This document shows, in pieces, positions 30,450-43,331 of a stretch of 64,000 bases of DNA. The stretch lies in contig CM074200.1 of the NCBI GenBank assembly GCA_037179385.1, forward strand, positions 29,825,884-29,889,883, in the 5' to 3' direction. The notes beneath the pieces were generated by a model. That model was not told the DNA's origin. It ran no database searches and saw nothing but the letters and a program-made list of their open reading frames with translations. The translations under genes were made by a program, and so were the position numbers. This DNA comes from Holothuria scabra. Taxonomy: Eukaryota; Echinodermata; Holothuroidea; Aspidochirotida; Holothuriidae. The first letter of the stretch is position 1, and every line of letters starts with the position of its first letter.

Positions 30450-31700
30450 TTCCAACGTAAAGCACCGAATTACTTCTAATAAATTCCAAAGTTCAGTTGG
30501 AGAAATATTTTTACATGACTCTTAAGATCCATTCATTAATTACTATAGACTACTAGAAATAAAAAAAGGAATGCCTGCATTTCCCCTTTAAAACTGTTGT
30601 TATTAATATTTATTTACAGACGCAACCAACCAGTGAAAAGGAATTATTTTTTAAAAGAGAATACATTTACTATAAACCAAAAAACATCAAAATCTGAAAA
30701 ACGAAACTGTTTTGTCATGTGTACCTGAATCAGGCAAAAATCGCCAACATTTCTTGAGATATAGTTCGTACATGTCAGCAAAACATACCGTACTTAATCC
30801 ATCCAGTTTGTCCTGTATTCCTTTCTGAAGTGGATAACAGTTTCCAGATCAACATAAATTAAATCCAAATAGCCTTTTACATATAAATGTAAAAGTGTAA
30901 GAAAATGCATGAGTAAAACGATTGCAAAAATTCCTCTGCTCTTTGGCAGCCTTCTAGCTACTCCTTCACTCCCGTAAAGACTACAGCAATTCCTTAAAAT
31001 ATAGCATATCGGACTACAACGCGACAAGTTAAGTCTGCTAGACGATATGACATGTCCTTTCTTCTATCAAAGTATTGTCAAAATTTGCGTTCTGCAAAGC
31101 ATAAATTAAACAAAACATTTAATGGGAATAAAATAAATTGATAACAACGATAAGTAGGTTTGTAAATGTAGAAAATAAGATAATAAACTCTAAAATCAAC
31201 TGGATCGATTATGGGAGCTATCACCATCAGAGCTGTGTATGAAAAGGCCTATATGATTTTAATTAATATTATGTGAAAGTCATTCTATTGATATATCAGA
31301 CTCCGACCCAGAAACATACATTGTATTGAATTCCTTTTACAACAAAAGTACTAGAAGTGTTGAATGGATGAAAACTTTCATTCATTTTACTTAGACAATT
31401 GACATGCAGAAATACAGAAATATGTAAGATTCATGCAAACTTGTAAAAACAACATAAAATAATATTTTACTTCACTGAGGGGACGTTTTTAATCCGAAGA
31501 CTTAAATATATATTTTTTCTTCCATCATTTATTCAATTTCAAAAGCAAAAGCAATACATACAATCACGAGAAACAAATTTCCTGAACTCAACCATTCAGT
31601 TACTATGTAAAAAACAATTAACAACTTTAAAATAAAAGCATTATCGAAATACTTGAAAGCAATCATGATTACGAAAGAAATCACCTGAATCATCATTGGG
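30450..31700. other. Intergenic sequence, nothing recognised
   Basis: This is AT-rich DNA between a SINE and the LINE fragment. Short open frames on the minus strand lack motifs and splice context. I saw no repeat with clear ends. Confidence 0.4.
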
Positions 31701-31719
31701 AAAATTGTCCTTCGACATT

Positions 31720-32180
31720 TTGATCTTTATGTTATATAAAATATAAAAAACAATGCACAGGTTATATCATAACATTAACCAATTACAAAAACTAAATGCG
31801 CTCTGTAAGCGTTCAAAAGATACATAACGTTTTGTTTTCTTTCCCGAGAGCGACTTTTCAACTTGTAAAAGAAATTTAAATTTATGTAGAAATTCATCAA
31901 CGTTAGGCACATCATCAGTCATTTTCTTGCAAAAAACGTAGTATTTTAAATGAAAAATTATATAAAAAAAAAAATATAAGGATGCTTTAGATGTAAATTG
32001 AACCCAAAGAAAATATCTTGCTTTGAAAAAGTAAACTGCTTACCAAGAATGATTTGCTCTATGTCTAACAGAAAACTTGAAGTAATTCTACATTCCCAGA
32101 AAAGGTGAGAAATCGTTTCGTCTTCTAATTTACAGAAAGTACACAAGTTATTTACACTCTTTTTCATTAAAAACAATAAA
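31720..32180 (-). mobile_element. 3' fragment of a non-LTR retrotransposon (LINE)
   Basis: A 72-codon minus-strand frame contains CTFCKLEDETISHLFWEC. This Cys-x2-Cys .. His-x4-Cys signature is the zinc-binding domain that follows reverse transcriptase in many LINE ORF2 proteins. The frame ends and about 250 bp of AT-rich sequence follows, as expected of a 3' tail. The reverse transcriptase and endonuclease are absent, so this is a 5'-truncated, inactive copy. Confidence 0.7.
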
Positions 32181-32861
32181 TGATTTACGAGGACTTAATT
32201 AAATACATATGAATCGGCACGTGAATCAGAACGTGCACCGGTTAGATTGACTTTAATGACAATAATAAACAGTAGCGTGCATAATGGGGGCTATGGGTAG
32301 TGACCCTTCCTTACGGGAGTCGGGGAGAAATTGGCCATTCTGGGCAAATCACACTCAAAAATCCATCCGGACCTCACCGAGGAAAAAGCACGCGTCCCCT
32401 ATTGGCCGATAAAATATGTTCCACAATGTTTCAAATATTGCGCTACGTTGCTCTCTTGAAAAAAAGAAAATATATGCGTGACCCCTTTACCTTACACCGG
32501 ACAATCACATCCGTCACTTTTAATACTTTCAAGAGTAACTACCGTCATAGGGGCATTTTGCATCTCAATCCTCTTAAAAGGAACAAACATTTTCAAAACG
32601 AGCTCCTCCCTATTCTGTTTGGGAGGTTTTACACTCTGGCCTCCACCTCAAAAGTTCAGTGCACAACACAGGCTTCAAACTTTTTAGATAAATATTTCCA
32701 ATAAGCTTTAAGTTTGCTTTCATTGTGTCGCTGGAATGTTTAATGAGGAAATTTTTCCACAATGAAATGTTCCTTTTTACTTTTTGTTACATCCTCCTTC
32801 TCTGCCTGATTACCTTTTATCGCTTCATTGTGGAAATAGAGCTCACTGCACGCAAACTTAA

Positions 32862-33218
32862 AGCGGCTCATTGAGTTGGTTCATGAAATTCCACAATTTT
32901 TTCCAAACCCGTAGTTTTCTTCATATACCAATGACAAATATTTTATCTTAGACAATCCCATATCCTTCAAACAAATAACTGTTTTATGTGTGAGTAATGA
33001 GCGGTTCAATTCGGGTTTCAGAAATTCGTGACCAGACACTTTTTCAATTGTGCACAAAACCGTTACCAGTCTGGACATTACAAAATTCATAATTTTAGCT
33101 TTCCCCGTAACTATTGAATATAAAACCAGACTTTTTATGCTATCTAGAAGCATTGTCATGTTGTAGTGACCCTTTATCACTCCCATTAAGTTATCGATAT
33201 CAACTCAATGAGCCCCTT
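32862..33218. mobile_element. TIR transposon, non-autonomous
   Basis: The ends AAGCGGCTCATTGAGTTG and CAACTCAATGAGCCCCTT are inverted repeats with one mismatch. A 101-codon minus-strand frame fills most of the unit but has no recognisable transposase or other motif. The related copy at 880-1,262 does not keep it open. Confidence 0.65.
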
Positions 33219-33224
33219 TAAGAT

Positions 33225-34955
33225 AGTCAAGTTTCACATCTGATTTATTTATTGACAGTGACAGATATATTAAAAGACAAAAGTTTCGTTAACATTTGTG
33301 GTTAATTAACAGGCCATTCAAGCATGTGTAAATTGTTTTTTACGCAGTGTGAAGGCAATGAAAGCATAGTTCATCTGAGGGCACAAATCATGTAACAAAC
33401 TCAGATTTAGTTAAACCCCACACCGCCTTTGATCCATTGGGGTTTCTATATATGTTGCTTTCTCAAGAAGCGACTTCAAAGCATGCGAAGATTTTTACAT
33501 TTATTTTCTTACCTCCTATGTATTCATTGTTTATAATCTGACATCTACTTATCCAACCTGTGATTTAGTCAATTCTCGGATAATACTTCTTCAAACGGAA
33601 TTCAAAAAGTTAAACTTACGTATGTGAAAGAAGAGCTAAATCTTCACAATTTTGTGAAACTTCTATTCAAATCGGAAATGTATTTGTCGACAGGTCGAGA
33701 TATCAGCAAATGATGTTGTAAGTTACTATAATTTTGCAAAGGTTCAAAGTTAGCTTGAGAGCAAGCACGTATGTTTTTAATTTCTCTTGAATTTTACTAC
33801 CAATTTTTCTCTACAATCCTACTTTATCAGAACGCGATTGCATGAGTGTTTTTATTTTCTGCCAGTGTTTTATGAAAATGGACTAACCCTGGATAGGGGG
33901 GAAACATTTACAAAACTAAGCTAAAAGTTTTATTTAAGCGTTAATTATTACAAGAGCACGTAAAATTTTAGGGAATGTTTACACATATGAAAATTAATTT
34001 TTGCTTAGAATTCTCCTCAGTTTCTAATGATAATAACTTTTTTTAACCATGGCAAGATAAGGCTATTTATTTATTAATGGGATGTAAACTTCTTTGAATG
34101 GAACATTACCAAAACAAACCAGATTATTTTTATTTTAGAAAGAAACACAATGTAACACAATATAAAGTGATTATTGTTGAAACTGTGCTGATGAACCTGT
34201 TAGTAGTATGTATCAAGCTAACAGTTGTACCGTACTCAATGACACTTAAAAGAGTAATTTAGAAGCAAATTTACGCTGACATGTTGAAAAGAAGCGAAGC
34301 ATATTCTTAGCATTCGGGTAAAATTTTCACTTATTTCTCCGGCCTGCAAATGTGTCAAAAGTTAGATTTTAACACGATTTTAATCGACTAAAATGACTGT
34401 TTGCATGTGTTATTTCCGAGCTTGATTTTATTGCATTGTTATTTTGTAAGCCACAGAAAAGGAAAGCATGGAGAGAAGAAAAAAGGACTCGAAAAAAAAA
34501 CTTGATATTTTTTCTTTACTTTTGTGGAAGAGGTTTTAGGTAATAGGTAAAATGACATCCCATCCCCACCTGTCGGTGTTTATAACGGCTATGCCGAGTC
34601 TTTTTCCTTTATCGCAGAAAACAATTGGTTAAATAGATCTGCGAAAGTCTATTGTTCGTATCTTTGTTGTCCTCTATTGTTTAAAGTACTGTGAATGAAA
34701 ACAAATTTCGTTTAAATATATATTAAAAATAGCGATTGTGTTGTGTTTATGATATAAATGTTTTCGCTTGTCGTTTTCTATTACGTGTAGTTGCGGATCC
34801 CTTGAAAAATTCCGTAAAACAAAATTTTATAAAATTACCAGAGATGCCAACTTTCTGTTACTGTGACCTCGAAAACCCCCATGTTGGCCAAAACGTCACA
34901 ACCACATTCTCAATAACCATCAACATACTATGATAATGTCCGATTCTCGGAGTGG
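33225..34955. other. Gene-free AT-rich sequence
   Basis: I see no exon, RNA gene or repeat with defined ends in this interval. Confidence 0.45.
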
Positions 34956-34964
34956 CAGGGGGGG

Positions 34965-35140
34965 GGGGTAGATGCGCACTCTTTAACAAGGTGTTTCTTA
35001 ATTGGTTGTTTGCCATTGTATTGTATTGTATTGTATTGTATTGTATTGTATCTATTCTTTGTTAGGGTTAGGGATTAGGTTAGGGATTAGGCTATCGTTA
35101 ACCAGTAAGGAAATTTCTTGTTCAACAGTGCGCATCGCCC
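34965..35140 (+). mobile_element. TTAGGG-bearing MITE, copy 1, with ATTGT microsatellite
   Basis: The left end GGGTAGATGCGCACT .. TTAACAAG is inverted at the right as CTTGTTCAACAGTGCGCATC. The interior has about seven ATTGT units and then GTTAGGGTTAGGGATTAGG. Other copies lie at 42,170 (inverted) and 56,262. It has no coding capacity. Confidence 0.8.
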
Positions 35141-35144
35141 CTCG

Positions 35145-36520
35145 CGGGGTCGGTTCCATTTCTGCCCTCTAAAAATTGAAGGAAATTCCTAAGCCCATCA
35201 GGGCACATCCCAAGTGCTTATTTCTACCCTGTAAATATAGTTGATACAACCCACGTACAGTACCATGAACACTTACACAAAGTGTCACAACTTTCCCCTG
35301 CATATCTGTGATACTTCGAATAAACTTCTGCTGGTAAATCGCACGAGATAGGAATCAAATTCCGGTTTTTGTGTAAATGTTTTCTTCATTTCTTTTAAAG
35401 TCAGTAGGTTATTTTACTGGTGTATAAATACTCGATTAGGGTGCAGCTGTTTCCTGAATGACATTTATCTTTTGAGCAGTAAAAAAAAAAAACATTTATT
35501 TTCCAAAGGGAAGGTTACATGTTTGATTGCAGTCCTATGGTTATATTGCTCAAAAATGTATCGTTGAACACAGAAAGTTAGTAGAAACTACCAATTTTGT
35601 TAGTCTTTTCAATGTCAGACTTGACGGAATCAATGAACAATTTCGGTTCCATACATTCACCGGGGAGTTGCAACTCCTTGCATATGCCCACCCACATTCA
35701 AATATAACTTGCGTGACGAGCAGTCAAGAATGCTTACATTTGGTTCACTGAAAACATTTTCGTCCCCGGAACACCGTTTCAGTCTGGCTAAGAGCCAGCA
35801 ATGCAACTAGTGGGCAAAGAAATTGTTAATCCTAACTTTGAAACAAGCTAAACTTAGGAAACAATATTTTACGATAATTCCAGCGGTCTGTCCTTTGATG
35901 AGTAAATACTCCGGCGTAAGCTTGTATGTTTTAAAGATTTATTAAATCCGACAGCAACAAAGATCTCCCCTTTTTGTATATTATCCTAATTAATCCTTCC
36001 ATTTTTGTATATTACTCTATTTATTCCTAATAAATCAATCCTAATAATTTCATAAAACAATAAACAAGAAAAACAAAAGAAAACAAAAATATATATATAT
36101 TCAAACCTGAATGAAGCACTAGATTTCCGTATTCCCTAAAAGAATGCATCCAGCCAGATACCTAATTCGTAATTCGATGACTATAACTTTTCCTCTGAGT
36201 ATGTTTAGAATTTACACGTGTTTACAAATCGGAAGGAAAATAACTGTTTAATCGCTAAACACATTTTTATAGTGTACCGTACCTTTTCTTTTCAACTAGA
36301 ATGCAATCAAAAAAAGTGCGAGGAGACTGCGATGAAAACTTATTTTATTCAAGGACCGAGTAAACATTATGTACTGGATTCCCGAGTTCAAATAAAAATA
36401 GCCAGAACGGATCGATAAAATGAAGTAAAAAATAATTAGATAACAACATTAGACTGTTAGAAGAAAGTGACTTTTGTCAAAAGGCATGATCGATGAGGTG
36501 ATACACGCAGTCCTTGAAAT
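35145..36520. other. Gene-free sequence
   Basis: No credible exon or repeat was found. A poly-A run near 35,481 and a short AT repeat near 36,090 are the only notable features. Confidence 0.4.
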
Positions 36521-36526
36521 ATTTTT

Positions 36527-36712
36527 GGAATATTTTCCCGTCTACTTAGATGAGGTTATGAGGAGGTTGGTGGTTTACTGCATCCTCACTGAATTGATTA
36601 TTCTGAGCACCAACACAATATGGCAGGAGGTTCCATTTTTAAAGTCTCCGGTGTGACCGACCAGGAATCGAACTCCAGAAAGTAGGATTCTCTATCCACT
36701 TGACCTTGATTT
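36527..36712 (-). mobile_element. tRNA-derived SINE, minus strand, degraded
   Basis: Read on the minus strand, GAGTTCGATTCCTGG is a good B-box at about 36,660-36,674. The body phrase GCAGGAGGTTCCATTTTTAA matches GCAGTAGGTTCCATTTTAGA at 30,354-30,373. The tail is lost. Confidence 0.6.
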
Positions 36713-38099
36713 TGGAAACGCAAATTTGTTATAATTTTAACACTACAATCTATAATTCTTACACTTTAACTGAAACTAACTCACAACAGCATACACTGTA
36801 CATACTTTAAGATGACAAGAATGAATTTACACGGTTAGTTATATCTCCTAATGTGCATGCGTATAGTGACAAATGCATGGGAGAGTTGATTTATTAATAA
36901 AACCGAATAACACTTGCTCATAACAACGTCCAATTTTTGGATCGTAATATGACGAAGGGTAGTCACGCCAATGCACCAATCTATACTTCTTAAAATTGGT
37001 CACATCTCTTAGCTTTCGAACGTTTTGGGAATTTTGACACCATTTTGTGAAAAAGAGGTCAAATCCTAGTTCACATAATCGTATCATTAACTACTAAGTA
37101 TGAGTTTGAAACAAATTCAGAAATTTAAAATAACCGATTTGACTTCACAACTCTGCCCTCCCTGATAAAACATGCGTACCGCAGAGAGGTTCGAACAGGA
37201 TCATCTTCTACAGTGTTATGGGTTTACTTCCCTTCCCTTCAAGTGGACCTTTTCATGGACAGAGCTGTTTCAACTGATGGCGCGTGGCGCCATTTGCATT
37301 TCAGGAGGCGCGCGTTGGGCAAGCTGACTGCACGAAAAAAAACAAATAAAAATTCCAAATTGGAATGGCAAATGGAAGGAGCAGAGAAGTGACTCCTGTT
37401 AGACTATTCGGACAACTTTTAAACTGTCAATACGGTTTGAGAAAAAGTGATGCCCCCACCTTAAGACTGTTAAATGACCTCGGTTACAAGATGGAACACT
37501 AGAAAGGAGAGCATCATTAAGCTAACATCTAAGCATGAACAAAAAGAATCTTGGATGAAGACTAATTTCCCTTCTCGCAAGACCACGGGACAAGTGGTCA
37601 CTGTGTCCACGGACCTGTTACTGCGGTGGGGTTAGGTACGCGTACAGTACCTCCTGAATTCCCAATGAAAAGGTCTTTGCATTGACCAAGCACAGGAGAA
37701 AAAAAATACCCGTTAACCACCACAACTCAACATTCCAGGTTTTTCTCAAAGTCAGAAATCTTGCACTATACTACTAGCCATGGACGTCAATCCGGTAGAG
37801 GAGAGGGCGGAGGGACACGTTCCCAACATATTAATTGGTAGGGGATGTCTCACATGTTTTGCAAAGGAGTAAAACAAAATACAAAATAATACCAAAAATG
37901 AACAACAGGGAGCAAGACGGTAGAACTTAAAAACTACCTATAGCTCCTTAATAATGATTACATTTGCAATTTGACAATGGAGGAAATAACATAAAAAAAC
38001 GCGACGGGCAGATTTCTTTGCGCGCCGTTTAAGTTCGAATGAGGGCACGCGCATGAGCGTTACCTTTGTGTCACGCAATAGACAAATCCGGACAGTCAA

Positions 38100-38890
38100 G
38101 TCGTCCCCTTTCTGGCGTAGTGACGAATGTGCATTTTTAGTGAAAATGAGGTGAAAACAGTGTACACCTATTTTCGGGGCGTACAATCGTTTGAACAAGG
38201 TCTGATTTTCTAAAAATGTACGGATTCGAAGTTATTCCCATTATATTTTGACGAATACTCATTTCCATGGTTTTCAGACGTTTTTTAATTCAACCTAGTG
38301 ACGAATCTCACATTCGTTATTATGCCCTGTGCTGAATCATATACCTGTTGTACTGATGTGACACATATCATTTCGGCGTGGTGACGAATGTTGTTTTTTT
38401 TTTTAAATTATAAACCACGTCTTGCTTGAGAAAAATCAGTTTAATACATTTAACACATATTTGGGGTAAATAAAATCGTTTGAGAAAGGTCTGACTCTCT
38501 GCAAATTTACGGATTTACAGTAATGTTATCATATTTTTGACGAATGCTCATCTCCATGCTTATCGGGCGTTTTTCTAATTCCGCGTAGTGACGAATCTTA
38601 CATTCGTCACTACGTCCTGTGCTAAAACATACGGGTGAAAAACTGAATTGACTGAAATCGCTTTTTAAAAACTGTGCATAAAGATGAATTTCTTTTAATG
38701 CCATTATAGACTACATTCTGCTTTCATTGTTTTACAAACTAGTTTAGCAACAAAATTTAATATTTTCTCTACATTTAAAGCAATGAAACAGTCACAGCAA
38801 CAATATGTTAAGGTCGAAATCATGTTTTCAAGCCAGTAAAATAATCAAACCGCTATTACTCGAAACTCGATTGTTCAACATTCGTCACTA
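38100..38890. repeat. Array with TAGTGACGAAT palindromic motif
   Basis: The motif TAGTGACGAAT, its variants and its reverse complement ATTCGTCACTA occur at about 38,118, 38,297, 38,378, 38,586, 38,604 and 38,879. Two of them form near-palindromes (TAGTGACGAATCTnACATTCGT..). Longer blocks repeat about 300 bp apart: TTTGAACAAGGTCTGA .. TTTTGACGAAT .. TCCATG near 38,190-38,270, and TTTGAGAAAGGTCTGA .. TTTTGACGAAT .. TCCATG near 38,480-38,560. Confidence 0.6.
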
Positions 38891-38891
38891 C

Positions 38892-40876
38892 CAGTGGCGT
38901 AGCTAGGATTTTTTCCAGGGGGGGGGGGGGCAAAGGTATGAAATTTCCCCAAAACTTTTCCCGGTCAATGTGTATGTATTTCATATAAAACATGCAAACT
39001 TACGAGTATAACAATATTACCATGTCATTTTGTAATATTACCTGCATTTTAATCTTAAAGTTAAACATAGAGCAGTCGGAAATAACAAAGTATATTATTT
39101 TGGTAAACAATATCTGGTTAATTTGTATGTACTAACGCAGTGGCGTACGCGGGATTTCTCTGAAGGGGGAGGGCCATGCAGTATGGTCTAAGGGGAGGGG
39201 TGTCCGGAAATTTTTTGACGTTTTCAAGGAGCCTAGATGCAAAATGGTGCAAGATTTTCGACTTTGACAAGAACAGTGTTAAAAGTTGAATCGTGGTGGT
39301 TCATGGGGATAAAACTGAAACTTTTGTGTCTTGACATGCATTTCCTTATGCCATTTTTGCTACCTTACGGAGAAAAACTTGTCATTAAATTTGCACACTT
39401 TTAGGAGTCAAAATAAGAGAGCATTGATCGGTATTTGTGGTTTTTCTTGGCCACAAAATGTTATTTTGTCATAAAGATTATCAAAGCGGAGCGCCACCAT
39501 TGGTTGGCGCTGAGCGCAGAGAAAATTTGGAAAATCAGACCCCTTAGATGGCCGGAAATAGCATTTTCCAGGCTAATACGAAGAATCTAGCCAGTCGCTT
39601 TCTTCTTTTGTCGTTTGAAATAAAATGATCACTTCAATATATGTTCGCAAACTGCAAAGTGATCAGAGAGTTAAGAGCTAATTTTACGCCCAAAATGTAA
39701 TTTTGCCCCAAAGACCGAGCAAAGCGCCACCATTGGTTGGCGCGGAGCGTAAAGAAAATTTCGAAAAATCAGACCCCTCAGATGGTCAAAATAGCGTATT
39801 TATGCTTGTAAAGAGAATCTAAACACGTAGTTTTTTTTATCGATGCCACCAGCGGGAAGCAGAGTCTACCTTTTAAAGTAAAAATTGGAATTCGACAGAA
39901 TTTGCCTAGGTCTATTTGTAGGAATTAAAAAAAAGTTGGCATCACTGAAAGACCGCGCAGGGACAATCCTTCCCCTTTGAAAATTTCTGAAAATTGGGTG
40001 TCCTTATAAGCAATCTGGTGCCACGTATGCTATCTTTTGAAGTAAAATCTGTGTTAATAAAGTTAGACTACGTATTTTTAAGAACAAAGAAAAAATGGCA
40101 TCTGTGAGGGGGGAATGGCCCAATGGTCTCCCCTTCGCACGCCACTAAGAAGGCCTAATAGTGGCTCGATCACACAGGATATCCTGTTAGAAAAGCAGTC
40201 TGTTAAGTGTAGTAGGCTACAAGGTACTCATTGTCCATTTATTGTTACACTCAAAGTGAGCAGAAAGCTATTTTCCCGAACTAGCTTGTAAGCCTCCAAG
40301 GATTAGGCTAAGTAACAAAATTTAAGTGTGCCAACGGATCCCGCTCATTCTAATTTCTAGATTAACTTTAAGTTTATCGTTGGTAATGGGATGTTTCAGC
40401 CCCATCCATCCTTACGTAGAGAGAGTAAAATCGTACAGCTACTGCTAGCTTGTAGAAGAACATAACAACCTCGGGGTCTACGGTAGTGACTTGTCAGTTT
40501 TCACATCCTTTTACTGACTTCCTAAAGTATCACCTGTATAACACCTTCCTGTGCACTGAAATGCACTGATCATAACCCCCGTGCGTATACAAGCACAAGA
40601 GAACATTCAATCTGCTACGCGGAGAGGACATTTCTGTGGAACGCGAATTGGGCCGGTTCATGAGACACTGACGAAATCTGAGTTAATTTGTTGCATGAAA
40701 ATACGAATTATGTATGAGAAATGTCTAACAATTTCTTATTCTAACAAAAAATTTGAGAAATTTTTGTAATAACAAGAAGATTCATCAGATTTCCCCATTT
40801 TCATCAGATTTCCCCAAAAATTTTTCCAGGGGGGCAAGTTGCCCCCCTGCCCCCCCCCCCAGTAGCTACGCCACTG
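38892..40876. mobile_element. hAT-like element with perfect 8-bp target duplication
   Basis: The ends CAGTGGCGTAGCTAGG .. AGTAGCTACGCCACTG are inverted repeats. The flanks GTCACTAC (38,884-38,891 and 40,877-40,884) are identical, giving a clean 8-bp target duplication. The unit is 1,985 bp and has no transposase frame. It contains a second CAGTGGCG-ended unit. The insertion split one of the TAGTGACGAAT motifs of the surrounding array. Confidence 0.85.
39138..40147. mobile_element. Nested hAT-like unit
   Basis: The left end CAGTGGCGTACGCGGG and the right end CCTTCGCACGCCACTA are inverted repeats with mismatches. Inside, the GCGCCACCATTGGTTGGCGC core occurs twice (about 39,490 and 39,728) about 240 bp apart. 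No target duplication is obvious. Confidence 0.6.
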
Positions 40877-40934
40877 GTCACTACGCTAAAGAGGGGACGA
40901 AGTGATGGCCCGATTTTTAGTCGAACATTACTGG

Positions 40935-41100
40935 GGTCCATTACCTTTAGTCTTTCAATTTCCTTGTTTACCTGTATCATGTATGGCTTTACACTGAATT
41001 GTACCTTGATTCTCTCAGTATTTCAGTGAATATGAAGACCATATATGAAGACGATTTAAGACTGATGGACCCCACTAGTGGCTGGTTTCGTCCATAGCGA
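40935..41100. repeat. Dispersed repeat copy, related to 19,085-19,255
   Basis: This stretch shares TCTTTCAATTTCCTTG, TACACTGAATT and GGACCCCACTA with the copy in the receptor intron, in the same orientation. It is non-coding. Confidence 0.55.
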
Positions 41101-41407
41101 CTTGAAGTCCGAAACCATGTCACTGTACGTACTATTGTACCTCAAAGCATGTAATGTGGTGTTTTTAAGCATTACTGTATATCCTAAAACCCAACCACGT
41201 ATAAAGGGTCACAATAGCATGTCTCGATAAGTTTTTAAGCTTGCTTTGCCTGCATCGAATATATATATTAAAGTTGATGTTTCATTATTAGTATGTCGAA
41301 AAGCTTCACTAGAATTGGCAATTAGGCCTCCCTTAAGTTGGCTGTTTCAGGAAATTACTACAGTATGTCCAAAACGTTCGCTACCTAGTACTTCTCATAT
41401 GAAATTA

Positions 41408-42161
41408 CTCGGAGGCGCAACTAGACATTTTTTCCGGGTTCGGGGTTGGGGCAAGCACCCAAATTTTCCTAAATTTTTGTGACAAGACTGTACTAGGAAC
41501 GAAGTTCTGGGCGCGCGAAGCGCGAAATTTTTGTCCATTTTAAATTAAGATAATAATTTGAAAATATACAGAAGTTGTATTGTAGAAAAGTTTTGATTCT
41601 AGATTTCCCGTAATGAAATTTGAAAAGTTGGGGGATTACTGAAGAATGTGCATTTCCTATTGACAAATCTGAGATTGCAAGGCGACCAGAGATCGTTGTT
41701 GCTACACAATGTTATCTAGTCTAATGCCTACTAATTGAGGCTCTCCTAATACGTTTTAACAGTCAGGAGCTTATGTAGAGGAAAATTTGGAATTTTTTGT
41801 GACAGAACTTCATAAAAATTAATGAAACTTAGCCAGTGTCACTTGATGATCTGGTGTCACAAATGGCGAATGTCCGGTTTTCTCATTTCCAGAGCTCGTA
41901 AAAATACACCAAAGTGATTTATGAGCAAGCAGTACTGCATTAGGAATTGTATTTTGTGGCGCTCTAAAAATGTTTCCTTTTTGGGATCGATAGTTAAAAA
42001 TATGGGACTTTTATTGAAGAGAATTCGGAATTTCATGAAAGAAGAGTTTGGCAAATCCCACTGTAGTTGATTGGTGTCACAAATGGAGAATTTTCGAACT
42101 TTTCATTTTTCATAGCTAGGGGGAAATCAACCTCCCCCCCCTCCCCTTTACTACGCCACTG
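41408..42161. mobile_element. hAT-like degenerate element, copy 2
   Basis: The right end is TACGCCACTG and the left end is a decayed GGAGGCGCAACTAG. The interior matches 21,888-22,612, including CACCCAAATTTTCC and GCGCGCGAAGCGCG. No coding capacity is visible. Confidence 0.6.
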
Positions 42162-42169
42162 AAAATTCT

Positions 42170-42324
42170 GGGGCGATGCGCCCTGTTTAAGAAGAAATTT
42201 CCTAGCTGGTTAACGTAACCCTAATCCCTAAACTAATCCCTAACCGGAAAAAGGAATACAATCGACTCAATACAATGGCAACAACCAATCAAGAAACACC
42301 TTGTTAAACAGTGCGCATCTACCC
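42170..42324 (-). mobile_element. TTAGGG-bearing MITE, copy 2 (inverted)
   Basis: The unit runs from GGGGCGATGCGCCC to GTGCGCATCTACCC and contains ACCCTAATCCCTAA, the reverse of the other copies. Identical 8-bp flanks AAAATTCT (42,162-42,169 and 42,325-42,332) are a target duplication, placing the family with 8-bp-duplicating transposons such as hAT. Confidence 0.85.
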
Positions 42325-43129
42325 AAAATTCTTATGAAGTGTCTGATCTTTACTCTGTTAGATTTTCAATCATCTAAAAAACTGTTTGTGTATTCTCATA
42401 CACTTGTGTGAAGCAGAATTTGATCTAGATTTGGTCTATAATTATCCCCCAAACCGTAAAATTTTTGGTAAACATTAGGAAAGACAATCTGACCTTGGCC
42501 CCCTAGCTTCACGTATTCGGGGTAAAAATTTTCATGTATGATGAAAAACCGGCAAAGATTGACGACACATTCGGTGAGCTTATGGGCAACGCAATTTTTT
42601 GTTAACCTCACTTTTTCGTCTCAAGCAACATTTTCACCAAATGATAAAAAATAAGAAATTGGTTATTGTTTTCTCACCAATTTAAATTTACTGTGCTATG
42701 CTGTTGACTATGAAAAGTGTTATTGTGTTCAGTAATGTCAAAGTAGAGTGTAAAAGGTCAAAATACTTACTCTTTTGTGTAAGATAAATTTGTTCTGTTT
42801 AAATTGTGTGCAGGTTTAATTAATCTTTTGTAAATACTGTAAATTATTTTTGTATGTATATTTGTTTTGTTGTCAATAAAGTTGTTCCTTCTTTGAAGGA
42901 AAAAGGAAAAAAAATGATAAAAAATAAGAGCGATGGTTGCAATAAAGTTTTGGTTTGTTTTGGAAAGGTACTAGGTTGTACAGTTGCATACGGTGTTTAG
43001 AAAATTGCCTGAAAAATAATATAGGTACATTTCATCCTTGTAATGTTGTGATTTACTATTTTCAAGACATTTAATTTCAAACGAAATGTCAAAATAACGT
43101 GACGACTGTCTGGCTTAAATTCTACTTAC

Positions 43130-43260
43130 GGGTCTGGAAAATGACATTTCCGGCTGCCTGAAGGGTCGCCATTTTGCAAAATTTTCTGTACGCCCCGCAT
43201 CAACTGATGAAGGCGCTCCGCTTATGAAGTAGTTCGGTTTAAGTTACGCATATTCCCCTC
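43130..43260. repeat. Fragment of hAT-like internal core
   Basis: The stretch holds CATTTCCGGCTGCCTGAAGGGTCGC and a version of GCGCCAACTGATGGTGGCGC, like the fragment at 7,210-7,470, in the same orientation. Confidence 0.5.
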
Positions 43261-43331
43261 CCATTTCAATACGAATTGACACCCCTGGTCCTATCACTTC
43301 CTTGATTGGTGTATGATTATCATCTTTAAAG

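Noticed and set aside
32881..33186. Minus-strand 101-codon frame
   Set aside because: It lies in a small TIR element, lacks a transposase motif and is not preserved in the related copy at 880-1,262.
35055..35095. Interstitial telomere repeat
   Set aside because: The short TTAGGG-like run is an internal part of a MITE found in three places, not a telomere fusion.
38100..38640. CRISPR-like regularly spaced palindromic motif
   Set aside because: Spacing is irregular and the setting is eukaryotic. It is a satellite-like or transposon repeat.
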